Virus record (IMG/VR): IMGVR_UViG_3300020416_001751
Span: 1 to 25,850 of that record
From: a virus
DNA: 25,850 bases
Direction: 5' to 3' (one strand)
Shown here: one piece after another, positions 6,041 through 14,547 of the stretch
Layout: each line of letters opens with the position of its first letter
Position numbering within the stretch: the first letter of the stretch is position 1
Translations under genes and position numbers: made by a program
The notes under the pieces: model-generated
The model's database searches: none
The model's input: the letters and a program-made list of their open reading frames with translations, nothing else
Told to the model about the DNA's origin: nothing

Positions 6041-6493
6041 TTAATCAATAGCGTCTTTTAGGTGGTCTTGCAGTATTTCGACGATTTCGTCGGCATCATT
6101 CCAGGGGCCGGTTGTGAGTCCTATGAACGGGCGGGCGGGTATGCCGTCGTCTTCTCTGCCGAACTGGTGGGTGGCTGCGTATTCCTGGTTACTACCGAAG
6201 GTGAGTGTTTTGCCCGCTATCTGATAGTTGAGCGTATCGCGCATAGTACCGGATTGTTGCAGTATTCTGTCTTCGCCGCCTTTACGGGCTAGCGTTCGTG
6301 GCGCTAGCGGCTCCCAAAGCTCGCCATTGGGGGCAACTTCCAGCTTAAAGCGCTCTTGTGTGGATTCGATCAGGTACTCGCCAATCTCGGCAAACGCGGG
6401 TTCCAGATTCTGGCCAGCCTTAATGAGCCTGCCCAGCATGCGGTTTACTTCACCGCTGCCGTAGGCTCTTACCGTAATAAAGCTACCCGCCAT
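6041..6493 (-). CDS. Virion morphogenesis protein, Mu gpG type
   Basis: A 150-aa protein of the phage virion morphogenesis (gpG / tail completion) family. Diagnostic parts are IGEYLIESTQERFKLEVAPN followed by GELWEPLAPRTLARKGG, then ILQQSGTMRDTLNYQIAG, GSNQEYAATHQFG and IPARPFIGL, the usual end of these proteins. In Mu-like phages it acts in head-tail assembly. It follows the 70-aa ORF with a short overlap. It marks the left edge of the standard head operon before the accessory cassette, which separates it from its usual neighbour, the protease gene. Confidence 0.93.
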   Translation of the reverse strand: MAGSFITVRAYGSGEVNRMLGRLIKAGQNLEPAFAEIGEYLIESTQERFKLEVAPNGELWEPLAPRTLARKGGEDRILQQSGTMRDTLNYQIAGKTLTFGSNQEYAATHQFGREDDGIPARPFIGLTTGPWNDADEIVEILQDHLKDAID

Positions 6494-6695
6494 TGGAATC
6501 GCTCCGTAATACCAGGTTGCTTAGCAGATCGCCAAACTGCTCGCGTTCATAACTGGGTGCTTGCTTGGCTAATGTCTCAATTTGCTGGTACTTGTCTTCA
6601 TCGGGAATGCTCTGGCGCAAAATCTCCTGTGCCTGGCTCAATTGTTCACTGGGTTCTCGGTGGTTCTGTTTAATTCGGTTTAAAATATCGTTCAT
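6483..6695 (-). CDS. Unknown 70-aa protein between MuF and gpG
   Basis: A 70-aa, mostly helical and polar protein (MNDILNRIKQNHREPSEQLS; later DEDKYQQIETLAKQAPSYER). Its start overlaps the end of the MuF gene and its end overlaps the start of gpG, so it is translated within the head operon. A short ORF in this place is common in Mu-like siphoviruses. I recognise no domain. Confidence 0.7.
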   Translation of the reverse strand: MNDILNRIKQNHREPSEQLSQAQEILRQSIPDEDKYQQIETLAKQAPSYEREQFGDLLSNLVLRSDSNGG

Positions 6696-8113
6696 GGCAG
6701 CAGCTGCTCCATTAAGTTATCGAAGTACTCGGCAATTTCCGGATAGTGCGCGGCCAGTATTTCGCGGTTAAGTGCCCAGGCGGCAAAGTGCTCGGCGTGC
6801 CATTCCATAGTGTCTTGCATACTGTACTGGGTAATAGCAGTATCGAGACCGGGTGAGTCAATCCCCATTCGCATGGCCTGAAATTGCACCTGATGGCCCA
6901 TTTCGTGTAGCCAGGTAACAATGGTACCACCATGATCGCCGCTCTCGGTATAATTACGCACAATATGAGACAGTGACCATTGCCGTATACCCTGCTGCTG
7001 GGCCAGTATGGCGGCTTCTACCGCGCCGGTTAAATCGGCCATGTTGCGCACTTTATCCAGGTTAACACCGGTTTTGGCTTTTACTACTACGTGCGTCCAG
7101 CTGCGCGACGTATACCCGTTTGAGCGTTTGGCCATGTTGCCCGGTACCGGCCAGTAGCGAAAGGCCATTTGCTCGGGCACGTCCAGATAGTTGGCAATTG
7201 GGGCCATTAACGGATACAGCTTTTTGGAGCCGCGCACCATATCTGTAGGCTTTAGGAATAGCGTTTTCATGTTATAGCGGCTGATAAAGTCGGCCACTTG
7301 GTTAAGCTGAGGCTGGGTTTCAGTCAGCTTGCCTATTACGCGGTTTAACCCGTGAATGTCTACGTTCTTATTAGTGGAATAGGCATCGGGTATTTTGCGT
7401 TCTACCAGGCGTTGCTTAAGCGGTGGTTTGCTGGCCTGTGTTTGCCGGATGGTTTCAGCCTGGCTTTTAACGCCGGGTGAATAGTCGAAGCCCGGATCAA
7501 TCCCCACCGGCACATGGTGCACTTCGCCGGTTTTCTTATCTACCCATTCGCGGGTCTCTATCACCGGCTCCTTACTCATCTTATTGCCGCGCCTGCGCAT
7601 GCTGCGCTCGGTCTCACCAAACACCTTGCACTTGCAGCCCCAGCCGTTCTGGGGAAACCATACCTTCCAGAATGGGCTTTCCTTGGGGAGTGTGGTGCCG
7701 TCATTTTTTAGGTGGTGTGGGCGAGGGTATCTGCTGTCACCATGGGCATAGCGCCAAAAGGGAAAGTTTTGCAGCTGCTGGTACCGGCCTGCGTTATAGC
7801 TCTGGCGCATGTTGGTATCGTAGATGATATTGGCACGCCATGCGGCGGTACCGGTATGATCCCAACCGTGCTTTTTAACCAGGTGTTTAAACTCCTTTTG
7901 AAACCAGCTTAAACTTTTACCTTCGGCAATGGCCCGATCCACTATCGAGCGCATATCGGCCAGTAAGTCAGTTTTTACTGCACCGGCAATCATGAAAGCG
8001 TTGTTGTGTTGTTCACGCCAGATATCTGCCCAGCGTTCGCTGGGCACATCTACCTTACTGCGGAAGAAATCAATGGCTTCACTAAACTTCTGAGGGCCAT
8101 ACTCGGCAGGCAT
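6692..8113 (-). CDS. MuF head morphogenesis protein fused to a zincin-like domain
   Basis: A 473-aa protein. Residues about 1-230 are a Mu F / gp30 minor head protein: MPAEYGPQKFSEAIDFFRSK, RANIIYDTNMRQSYNAGRY and the Cys-containing FPQNGWGCKCKV end. It is predicted to sit at the portal vertex. Residues about 260-473 are a separate domain with an HEMGH zinc-binding motif near residue 403 and a downstream EWHAEHFAAW segment about 35 residues later that could supply the third ligand, a gluzincin-like layout. MuF proteins carrying C-terminal effector or enzyme domains are known and are thought to be injected with the DNA. I chose ATG 8113; a TTG one codon earlier is also in frame. Confidence 0.9.
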   Translation of the reverse strand: MPAEYGPQKFSEAIDFFRSKVDVPSERWADIWREQHNNAFMIAGAVKTDLLADMRSIVDRAIAEGKSLSWFQKEFKHLVKKHGWDHTGTAAWRANIIYDTNMRQSYNAGRYQQLQNFPFWRYAHGDSRYPRPHHLKNDGTTLPKESPFWKVWFPQNGWGCKCKVFGETERSMRRRGNKMSKEPVIETREWVDKKTGEVHHVPVGIDPGFDYSPGVKSQAETIRQTQASKPPLKQRLVERKIPDAYSTNKNVDIHGLNRVIGKLTETQPQLNQVADFISRYNMKTLFLKPTDMVRGSKKLYPLMAPIANYLDVPEQMAFRYWPVPGNMAKRSNGYTSRSWTHVVVKAKTGVNLDKVRNMADLTGAVEAAILAQQQGIRQWSLSHIVRNYTESGDHGGTIVTWLHEMGHQVQFQAMRMGIDSPGLDTAITQYSMQDTMEWHAEHFAAWALNREILAAHYPEIAEYFDNLMEQLLP

Positions 8114-8154
8114 CAATCATTCCCTTTTCGCGAAAGTTCTTTATAACTCATCAC

Positions 8155-8280
8155 TTATCCAAAACTTATGGAGATGTGGCTAAACAACCAAATCAAAGCT
8201 TCTATAACCAACCAGCCTATAAATGCTGAAATTAGAAAGAACACGATAATTACAGGGGCCCAACTATCATTTCCAAACAT
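8155..8280 (-). CDS. Tiny membrane protein (41 aa)
   Basis: A 41-aa ORF beginning MFGNDSWAPVIIVFFLISAF and continuing IGWLVIEALIWLF: one long hydrophobic span with short polar ends. Its ATG overlaps the TAA of the 50-aa ORF before it by one base (TAATG), and GGTGAG precedes it. A coupled start and clear membrane segment support a real gene. The function is unknown. Being in the packaging operon, it might act in superinfection exclusion or lysis. Confidence 0.6.
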   Translation of the reverse strand: MFGNDSWAPVIIVFFLISAFIGWLVIEALIWLFSHISISFG

Positions 8281-8432
8281 TACTCACCTTTGTCGTTTAA
8301 GAATTCAAACTTTCCGGCTCTGCTTTCTAACAGATTTCTAATCAATAAATACATGACTATGGCCAATAGCAGGGGGCTTAGCACAAAGGATACAAACAAC
8401 TTATAGGCGATGGTTGATACTTTGTGCTTCAT
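8280..8432 (-). CDS. Tiny membrane protein (50 aa)
   Basis: A 50-aa ORF directly after the portal gene. It starts MKHKVSTIAYKLFVSFVLSP, continues LLLAIVMYLLIRNLL, and ends in a charged tail (ESRAGKFEFLNDKGE). One or two transmembrane segments with a basic N-terminus are expected. Its ATG lies three bases after the portal stop. Its stop is shared with the start of the 41-aa ORF, so the two are probably made together. I recognise no family. Confidence 0.6.
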   Translation of the reverse strand: MKHKVSTIAYKLFVSFVLSPLLLAIVMYLLIRNLLESRAGKFEFLNDKGE

Positions 8433-8434
8433 GG

Positions 8435-10069
8435 CTATCGACCCTCGTTAACATCGTACCGGCCACTGAGTTCGGCAGCGGCCAGCGCTTGGGCTATCAG
8501 TGTTTGGTAGTCATCGGTAGGCAGCGTGTCTTCCAGTTCCAGCAGTTGCTCTAAGAGCTGCTCCAGTGAATCGGCATTGGCTACCAGTTCTTCGATGGGC
8601 TGCATGAGTTTGGCGAACTCGGTACCGGCTTGTTTTTGCAAGCGTTCGGTGAGCACGTCTGCACCGTCTGGCGCTGGCTGTGCGCCTTTAAGCGCTGCCA
8701 GCGCCAGCTTAAGTGCTGCGGCTGGGCTTTGCGGTTGTGCTGGTTGTTGCGGTGGTAAAGGGCCAGGCTGCTCACCGGCAGGGAGTCCGGTGGGTGGCTT
8801 TGCAGCGCTGGCTAAAACTGGTTCTTCGCCTTCTGGCTCTGGAATGCGTAATTTGTCATGCGCCCAGCTTACCGGGATACGCATGCCAATACCGGCCAGT
8901 TTGGGCAGGCTCTCGCTGTACAGCTTGATATCTTCCGGCTCCTGGGTATCGAACACGATGCGCGGCTTGCGGCGCGGGTCGCCGGTGTAGCTTTTGCTGT
9001 TAAGCATGTGCATAGGCAAAATCAAATCGCGGTTAAGCGAGTTCGTGAATTGGCGTAAGTCATGATCACGAATATCCTGGCGCACCTCGTTATGCACGTT
9101 ACCAAGGGCCTGGCTGCCAGTGCTGTCTACCTGTGAGGTGAGGGTTTGCCCCAGTATCACCTTCGACTGGATGCGCTCACACCAACTCATCATGGTCATA
9201 AACGGATCGCTGCCACCACCTTTTGCCGCTTCGTGGAATTCGATTTCCATGCCCTTGGGAATGATGCCCCCGGCGTTGTGGCCAATGCCTAGCACAGCTT
9301 GCAGTAAGCGCTGCTTTTCGTCTGGCGTGGCACCCGAGGGGTATTTACCCAGTTTGATGGGGATACCGTAGATTTCTAAAAACTCGGCTAAGTCGCGCAC
9401 CGAGTAGTTTTTGAATATGAATGGCCAGGCTAACTGGCGAATGAGGCCAGCGCGGGCCGGGTAGCCACTTTTAGCGGGGTGACGGTGCTGGATCCAGTTT
9501 AGCGGGCGCAGCTTTTCGCCCCAGCCGCTTTGGTCGCGCAGGGCAATACAGTTCTGGTCTTCCTGGTGTAATTGAAACCAGGTGGCCGGGCGGTGCTCAA
9601 AATGTTGCGGGATCCGAAAGTTATTGTATAAGCCCCATTCCAGCTCGATATTCGCAAAGCCTTTTAGAATGGCATCTCCCATACCAAATATCATGTCGTG
9701 CCAGTCTTCTACATCGCGCAGTATCTGCTCAATATTGGCGGCGTCTTTTTGTTCCTGGGCGCTGGCATTAGTTGGCGGCTCTATGTTCCAGTCGATATCG
9801 GTAAGGGCCATCTTGCGTTTAAACAGCTCGGCTTGTATGTGGCCGTCTTTTTCTTCGATATCTTCGGCCAGATAGCATTGTTCCAGCAGGTTGCCCTGTT
9901 CGGCATTCTTTAAAATTACCGCCAGTGTGGCCGGGGTGAGGCCGCTGGAAGGGTGCTCTGCAAATTCCCGGCGCAGCTGGGCTACACGGGCCGAGTCGTC
10001 GGTTTGTTTTTGCTGTAGTTCTTTTTCGCGTACCCGGTACCGGATACCGTTATATTCGTAGGTTTCCAT
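8435..10069 (-). CDS. Portal protein, Mu gp29 / DUF935 family
   Basis: A 544-aa DUF935 protein. Family segments include LAVILKNAEQGNLLEQCYLA, EDIEEKDGHIQAELFKRKMA, LTDIDWNIEPP, DAILKGFANIELEWGLYNN and FIFKNYSVRDLAEFLEIYGI. The C-terminal 120 residues contain a Pro/Gln/Ala-rich linker followed by a Leu-rich acidic helix. The dodecameric portal is the DNA channel and the docking point of the terminase. The length matches the family (about 510 aa in Mu, slightly longer here). The start ATG overlaps the terminase stop (10069). Confidence 0.95.
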   Translation of the reverse strand: METYEYNGIRYRVREKELQQKQTDDSARVAQLRREFAEHPSSGLTPATLAVILKNAEQGNLLEQCYLAEDIEEKDGHIQAELFKRKMALTDIDWNIEPPTNASAQEQKDAANIEQILRDVEDWHDMIFGMGDAILKGFANIELEWGLYNNFRIPQHFEHRPATWFQLHQEDQNCIALRDQSGWGEKLRPLNWIQHRHPAKSGYPARAGLIRQLAWPFIFKNYSVRDLAEFLEIYGIPIKLGKYPSGATPDEKQRLLQAVLGIGHNAGGIIPKGMEIEFHEAAKGGGSDPFMTMMSWCERIQSKVILGQTLTSQVDSTGSQALGNVHNEVRQDIRDHDLRQFTNSLNRDLILPMHMLNSKSYTGDPRRKPRIVFDTQEPEDIKLYSESLPKLAGIGMRIPVSWAHDKLRIPEPEGEEPVLASAAKPPTGLPAGEQPGPLPPQQPAQPQSPAAALKLALAALKGAQPAPDGADVLTERLQKQAGTEFAKLMQPIEELVANADSLEQLLEQLLELEDTLPTDDYQTLIAQALAAAELSGRYDVNEGR

Positions 10070-11727
10070 TAATAGCAGCCACTCTGGTTATACATTAAAT
10101 CGTCGGCATCGCGGGCGTTCTCGTTCCAGCGATCGTTTTTATCCGGCAGGGGGGTGTAGTCAATCTCGCCGCCTTCCATCTTGCTGGCCGCCACCATCAT
10201 GCAGCAGGCAATGGCGCTATCGCCGTGGCGCTCTTTCTTGTCGTCGGTTTTAGCGTCGGGGATGCGCGGCACGCCCCGGTTGTTAATCTGGATAGAGCGC
10301 AGGTCGTCCAGGATGTCGGCATCTTTGGGTATGATGATGTCGAAGTCTTCATAATAAGACTTCATGATTGGCATGGTTTCCCGGTACCAGGTCTCGCTGA
10401 TTTTTACCGCCTCCACCAGGCCAGCACCGTATTTATCTACCGCTTGCTCGGCTAAGTACTCACCGTTACCCGTGGCGTCCAGCTGTGCGCCCACAAAGCG
10501 GGGCAGGCGGTCCAGCAGGTAGAACAGGATTTGTTCTTGCTGCTTGTATGGGATGTTACGCAGCTCCAGTACCAGCGGTACCTGGATACTTAAATCTTGC
10601 TGGATAGCACCCACCCACAAACAGGTTAAATCGCCTTTACGGGCGAAATCCTCGCCCAGGCAGTGGCGCAGGTTAGGATCCAGTTTAAGCAGCTCAGGCA
10701 GCAATACCTCTTTGCACCAGTCTTTGATATCAGCTGCCCGCAGGTCTGGCCGCATCTGGTTCCATTCAGGTGTTTGCTTATAGCGAATAACAATGGGCTG
10801 GCCATTGTCGCCCGGTTTTACCATGGCCTTATCGATAAGTGCCCGGCTAATGTAGGCACCGCCGCCAGACTTAGGTACACAATAGTATTCTTCGAGCGCG
10901 TCTTCCTGGCTGGCCGTATCGTTAAGTAAATCTTGCTTCCACTTCTCTTCGGCTTCCTGGCTCCACGGTTGGCCCAGACGCTGGCAAATACGCTGGTACA
11001 GGCCCTCGTTGCAGGCATCGTCCAGGGTAATGCGGTGCACGCTGTAGCGCTTCTTACCGGCCCGGCTATCGTCTATCAGCTGATTAAACTGGTTCTCTGT
11101 GCCGTTATGGGTACTGATTAAGCGAACCTTCGCGCCCCACATGGTGAGTGCCAGGGCCGCTTTGAGTACTTCGGCTAAGCGTTCGTGAAAGGCCGCTTCG
11201 TCTATAGTGACGTTACCCTGCATCCCCCGCAAGTTAGAGGGTTTGGAGCTGAGCGCCTGAATTTTAAAGCCACTGGCAAAATGAATAACGAACGTCAGGA
11301 TCTCTTTACCTTCCTGACCGTCATCGATAAACATTTCTTCTTCGATGTCGCCAGCCGCTTTATTAAAGGCTTTTGACCACATGGCCGCAGCATCAATAAA
11401 CTCGCGGGCCATCTCCTTATTGGAGCCAACGTAGAAGTGGTTGGTACCTAATGCGGCTTTGCTCTTACTGGCAATCAATACGGCATCTGCCGCCTCTGCC
11501 CAGGTAATGCCGGTTCGGCGTGACTTCTCGGCTATTTTTAGTGGGGAGTCGTCGGCTATCCAGCGTTTCTGGTACCCCAGCAGCAGCTCGTTTTCATCGA
11601 AGGGGATAAACGTAGGCAGCCCGAAGCGGGTTTCAAACCTGTCGCATTGCTCTATGGCCTTTTGATACTGCGACTTACTGGGCTGTATTTCCGGTGGTGT
11701 GGTAGGCTGCTTGGGTGGTAACTTCAT
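10069..11727 (-). CDS. Terminase large subunit, Mu gp28 type
   Basis: A 552-aa packaging ATPase/nuclease. It shows the modified Walker A region of this family (EKSRRTGITWAEA, about residues 68-80), Walker B VTIDEAA (about 173-179) and a nuclease-like domain beginning GEDFARKGDLTCLW, where the Asp residues are likely metal ligands. A later segment, KERHGDSAIACCMM, is also characteristic. It pumps DNA into the prohead and in Mu-like phages cuts host DNA flanking the prophage (headful packaging). Its start overlaps the stop of the DUF3486 small terminase gene. Confidence 0.95.
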   Translation of the reverse strand: MKLPPKQPTTPPEIQPSKSQYQKAIEQCDRFETRFGLPTFIPFDENELLLGYQKRWIADDSPLKIAEKSRRTGITWAEAADAVLIASKSKAALGTNHFYVGSNKEMAREFIDAAAMWSKAFNKAAGDIEEEMFIDDGQEGKEILTFVIHFASGFKIQALSSKPSNLRGMQGNVTIDEAAFHERLAEVLKAALALTMWGAKVRLISTHNGTENQFNQLIDDSRAGKKRYSVHRITLDDACNEGLYQRICQRLGQPWSQEAEEKWKQDLLNDTASQEDALEEYYCVPKSGGGAYISRALIDKAMVKPGDNGQPIVIRYKQTPEWNQMRPDLRAADIKDWCKEVLLPELLKLDPNLRHCLGEDFARKGDLTCLWVGAIQQDLSIQVPLVLELRNIPYKQQEQILFYLLDRLPRFVGAQLDATGNGEYLAEQAVDKYGAGLVEAVKISETWYRETMPIMKSYYEDFDIIIPKDADILDDLRSIQINNRGVPRIPDAKTDDKKERHGDSAIACCMMVAASKMEGGEIDYTPLPDKNDRWNENARDADDLMYNQSGCY

Positions 11728-12299
11728 TAGGCAATACCCAGAATTTCACGTTTAATTTGTGCTGCGCCCTCAGTGGTAAGCCCGGCAGCCTTGGCAGCGC
11801 TCTCGGCCCGTTCGGCGGCTTCTTCGGCCATGGCCTTGCGGATTTCACGTTCACGCTTGGTGGACTCACTGGCGGCTTTCTCCAGCTTCTCTACGCCTAC
11901 GGCCAACTCCTTAATAAACTTAGGCGGTACTACTTCGCCGGATTCCGAGAGTTTCAGCACTTGATCAAAGGCAAGGGTGCGCACCATTTCAATCAGCACT
12001 TTTGAGACTTCACCAGTAGGCTTATCGCCCAGCTGGTCGACCCATTGCTTAGAGACTTCGCGGGCTTCCTGAATACGGCTGCCCACTGTGGCCATGCGTG
12101 TGGCGTAGCGGTTTAAACCACTACGGGAGAGCTGCTCATCGTCGGGCAGGCCTGCATCGCGAATAAGCCCGTTTACCCGCTCCAGTACTTCGGTTTGGGT
12201 GACCGACTTATCGCGCAGCAGCTCTATCAACTCCGATTTAATGTCTTCCGGGAGCTGGTCGATTTTGCTGGGTTTGCCTCGGGTGCGTTTGTCTGTCAT
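11727..12299 (-). CDS. Small terminase subunit, Mu gp27 / DUF3486
   Basis: A 190-aa DUF3486 protein. The N-terminus (MTDKRTRGKPSKIDQLPEDI, then KSELIELLRDKSVTQTEV and LSRSGLNRYATRMA) is the DNA-binding part of this family; the C-terminal half is a charged helical region (ESTKREREIRKAMAEEAAER) likely used for oligomerisation. It recognises the phage end and recruits the large subunit. Position directly upstream of gp28 is canonical. Confidence 0.93.
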   Translation of the reverse strand: MTDKRTRGKPSKIDQLPEDIKSELIELLRDKSVTQTEVLERVNGLIRDAGLPDDEQLSRSGLNRYATRMATVGSRIQEAREVSKQWVDQLGDKPTGEVSKVLIEMVRTLAFDQVLKLSESGEVVPPKFIKELAVGVEKLEKAASESTKREREIRKAMAEEAAERAESAAKAAGLTTEGAAQIKREILGIA

Positions 12300-12339
12300 C
12301 GGTCAGTCCAGCCGTCAATATTACGTTGAGCCATAATCG

Positions 12340-12633
12340 CTACCTCGGCCCTGGGCGTTTAACGCCTGGTTGGGTGGCTAAGCCTTTTTCAACGTCCAGG
12401 CCGCGCTGGGTGATTTTGGCAATGGTGTAGCTTTCATGGTTGTCGAGCGCTACTAAGCCTTGCTCCTTCAACCAGAAGAGGTGGGTACCAATTTTATCCA
12501 TGGTCATGGTGTTGCCGTACTGGGCACACACCGACTGGATAATGCTGTTGTTGGCGGCGTAGTCATCCATTGCTGCGAGGCAATGCAAAATACTTAGCCG
12601 TTCGTGTTCGTTCATAATTTGGGTAATGGCCAT
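12340..12633 (-). CDS. Winged-helix phage protein (VpaChn25_0724-like)
   Basis: A 97-aa protein starting MAITQIMNEHERLSILHCLA and containing a wHTH-like segment (MDKIGTHLFWLKEQGLVALD) and TQRGLDVEKGL. It matches the small VpaChn25_0724-type family found next to DUF2730 and DUF3486 genes in Mu-like phages (Mu gp26 position). I chose ATG 12633, which overlaps the end of the preceding gene; a longer in-frame start would intrude further. Its exact role is unknown; DNA binding near packaging is plausible. Confidence 0.8.
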   Translation of the reverse strand: MAITQIMNEHERLSILHCLAAMDDYAANNSIIQSVCAQYGNTMTMDKIGTHLFWLKEQGLVALDNHESYTIAKITQRGLDVEKGLATQPGVKRPGPR

Positions 12634-12634
12634 G

Positions 12635-13024
12635 CTACTTTTTCTCCCCGCGTAGTTCGTTTTCAACGAGCATGTTGTATTGGTTTAAAATCTGTTTAAA
12701 CATGGGTTCAACGCTTTCTAAACGGCCCTCCAATCGGGCCATGGATTCGCGCAGTGCCTGGCTGTCTTGTGCGGTGGGCAGGTATTTAATGTGGCCGTCC
12801 AGCTCGTTCACGATGTCTCTGAGTTTGTAATGTTCCAACTGTTGCTTGGTGAGTTTGGCTTCGTTCATTTCGAACCGCTCACGAACGCTAATGGTGTGGG
12901 CTTCCAGATCTTTTTTAGTAGCAAAGTATTTACTTAGCCAAAACAATCCCGCTGCGCCCAGTATCGCTATTACGATGGTGTAGAACTTCCAGTTGGTATT
13001 AATGTGATTAATGATGTCATCCAT
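12635..13024 (-). CDS. DUF2730 membrane/coiled-coil protein (Mu gp25-like)
   Basis: A 129-aa protein. It starts MDDIINHINTNWKFYTIVIA with one N-terminal membrane anchor (residues about 13-33), followed by a long coiled coil (DLEAHTISVRERFEMNEAKL onward). This is the DUF2730 architecture of Mu-like phages, where it lies between the TraR-like finger and the gp26 gene. The start at 13024 overlaps the stop of the TraR-like gene by eight bases. It may be a spanin-like or holin-accessory protein; this is not established. Confidence 0.8.
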   Translation of the reverse strand: MDDIINHINTNWKFYTIVIAILGAAGLFWLSKYFATKKDLEAHTISVRERFEMNEAKLTKQQLEHYKLRDIVNELDGHIKYLPTAQDSQALRESMARLEGRLESVEPMFKQILNQYNMLVENELRGEKK

Positions 13025-13250
13025 GATTGCGCGTCCTTTTTTCATGATCCTGTTGGCAGTCCGGGCAGCGCTGAGCACTGGCGATAATTCGGCGGCGCTC
13101 TGTAATATCTACATCGCAATCCACACAAAGTGGCGAGCCGTCTGGGGCTGTGTTAAGCGCTGGCGCAGGGGGTAAGTCAAAGCTCCGGTTTTGCATAGCC
13201 AGCTCATGAAAATGCGCACTTCTGCGTTGCGCTTCGTCGGCGATATCCAT
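13017..13250 (-). CDS. TraR/DksA-type zinc finger protein
   Basis: A 77-aa protein with a C4 zinc finger: LCVDCDVDI (CxxC) and, 16 residues later, RCPDCQ (CxxC). The N-terminus MDIADEAQRRSAHFHELAMQ is a helix, as in short TraR proteins that bind the RNA polymerase secondary channel and mimic DksA/ppGpp. It is a standard member of Mu-like late or lysis clusters. It is in the same operon as the holin-like gene, its ATG following that gene's stop with overlap at 13250. Confidence 0.9.
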   Translation of the reverse strand: MDIADEAQRRSAHFHELAMQNRSFDLPPAPALNTAPDGSPLCVDCDVDITERRRIIASAQRCPDCQQDHEKRTRNHG

Positions 13251-13756
13251 TAGTTGCTGGCTCCCTGCTTGCTAAATTTATCGAAGGTTCTAAAACCGAA
13301 ATAGGCGAGAGTGGGTGAAGCAATGAGCATAGCCAGCTCCATAGAAGCACCGCTGCCATACCCAAGCGCTTCTGCAATTTCAAAGGCGCACACGTATAGC
13401 ATGGAGAAGTAGCTGTGGCGGTTGGCCGTTTTAGGGCGCACGTACTTAGGATCGGTACTTCGAATAGTTTTTTGTTGCTCGGTGTGCATTGCCAGGTCGT
13501 ATTCGAGACGGTTCTTTTCGCGTTCGGCGGCGACTTTTTCCAGAGAAACCTTTAGCTCTGAAACCTCATCTTGTGGAAGGCTATCTACTACTGCCTGCAA
13601 GCGATTAACTTGCTCTGGTGACGGTTTACCTTGAATCGTATCTAATACTGCTGAGATCGTTTCTGTGGTGCGCTCGATATTCCCGCCTTTGCTATTGCCG
13701 AATAATCTAATCAGGGCGGGGCCTGCGGTGAGTAGTGTTGAGATAAGAGGTGCCAT
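13250..13756 (-). CDS. Holin-like protein (3TM / gene-transfer-agent holin type)
   Basis: A 168-aa protein. It has an N-terminal hydrophobic helix (MAPLISTLLTAGPALIRLFG), a central charged coiled region (residues about 45-105), then two membrane segments (YFSMLYVCAFEIAEALGYG and SMELAMLIASPTLAYFGFRT). This resembles the 3TM holin family. A holin would permeabilise the inner membrane for the adjacent lysozyme-like protein. Position two genes after the lysozyme-like gene supports it. Confidence 0.7.
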   Translation of the reverse strand: MAPLISTLLTAGPALIRLFGNSKGGNIERTTETISAVLDTIQGKPSPEQVNRLQAVVDSLPQDEVSELKVSLEKVAAEREKNRLEYDLAMHTEQQKTIRSTDPKYVRPKTANRHSYFSMLYVCAFEIAEALGYGSGASMELAMLIASPTLAYFGFRTFDKFSKQGASN

Positions 13757-14025
13757 TAAGATTGCGCTCCTAATTGATTACGTAAACGGGCTATATGTTG
13801 CTCCGCGTCGATACGGCGAGGTTTGGCTTTGCCGTTAATCCAGTCTTCAACTTCCTGACGGGTAACGCTGTTCCAACCCTGCCGCCAGTAACTGTGCGCG
13901 GTAGCGTTGTAACTACTTTCAGGCAAAATCGTAAGCTCGCCACTTTTCTGGCTGGCGGCTTCGGCTTTAAATCTGGCTTTGCGGCCAGAGTCGAACCATT
14001 CACGGTTAAAACGGCTTAAACTCAT
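13756..14025 (-). CDS. Unknown 89-aa protein in the lysis cluster
   Basis: An 89-aa protein starting MSLSRFNREWFDSGRKARFK and containing SYWRQGWNSVTRQEVEDWI. It is basic and probably soluble, with no signal peptide or membrane span. It overlaps the lysozyme-like gene's stop (ATGA at 14022-14025) and the holin-like gene's start (13756). A Y..GW pattern followed by basic residues is loosely like small ribosome-associated proteins, but I cannot assign a family. Confidence 0.65.
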   Translation of the reverse strand: MSLSRFNREWFDSGRKARFKAEAASQKSGELTILPESSYNATAHSYWRQGWNSVTRQEVEDWINGKAKPRRIDAEQHIARLRNQLGAQS

Positions 14026-14546
14026 TGGGCACCTGCCAGTTCTTCAGGGGTTAAGCGATATAAAAACGCTCCGGCATTTTGCAGATAATGTTGAACGGTG
14101 CCTTTGCCAGCCATGGAGTTATAAAACTGCTTCCAGTACTCGGCGCGGCCTCTGAGCGATAAAGGGATTTCTTCGGGGCGAAGGAGGTAGTGCAAGCGGC
14201 AAAAAATAAAACAGAGCTTAGGATCCGCAATTAAATCCACATGCATTACATTCTGTATGTTGTAGCCCAGTTCTTGTTTGATGCGCTTTACCAGGTGTGG
14301 ACGTGTGCGCCGTTGGATATCTACAAAAGCAATGTAGTCAATCTGGCACAGGCCCATACCAGCGCTGCCTGGCGTTGGATCTTCATAGGTGCCTAAGCAC
14401 GTTTCAGCCGCTGCGGTTTCCAGCAGAAGATTAACGGCGCGATGGTTAGCACCGTGGCCCAGCGCATCGCAGACCTCAGTGGCTAAAACAATGGCCTGAG
14501 CTTTTGAACTCAGGCCGTAATAGTAAGTGGGATTTTCTTGGTTCAT
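14022..14546 (-). CDS. Endolysin candidate (lysozyme/transglycosylase-like)
   Basis: A 174-aa protein. The segment LLLETAAAETCLGTYEDPTP followed by GSAGMGLCQID resembles the SLT/lysozyme pattern of a catalytic Glu followed by G.GL.QI, with E48 or E53 as the candidate acid. The rest is helical (DIQRRTRPHLVKRIKQELGY; AEYWKQFYNSMAGKGTVQHY). No signal peptide is seen, so export would depend on the holin. It is the first gene of the lysis cluster. Its ATG (14546) directly follows a strong hairpin and lacks a clear ribosome binding site. Confidence 0.65.
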   Translation of the reverse strand: MNQENPTYYYGLSSKAQAIVLATEVCDALGHGANHRAVNLLLETAAAETCLGTYEDPTPGSAGMGLCQIDYIAFVDIQRRTRPHLVKRIKQELGYNIQNVMHVDLIADPKLCFIFCRLHYLLRPEEIPLSLRGRAEYWKQFYNSMAGKGTVQHYLQNAGAFLYRLTPEELAGAQ

Positions 14547-14547
14547 A

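Noticed and set aside
8113-8151. A 12-aa ORF (MSYKELSRKGND) ending in TGATG at the MuF start
   Set aside because: It could couple translation into MuF but is too short to call a gene without conservation data.
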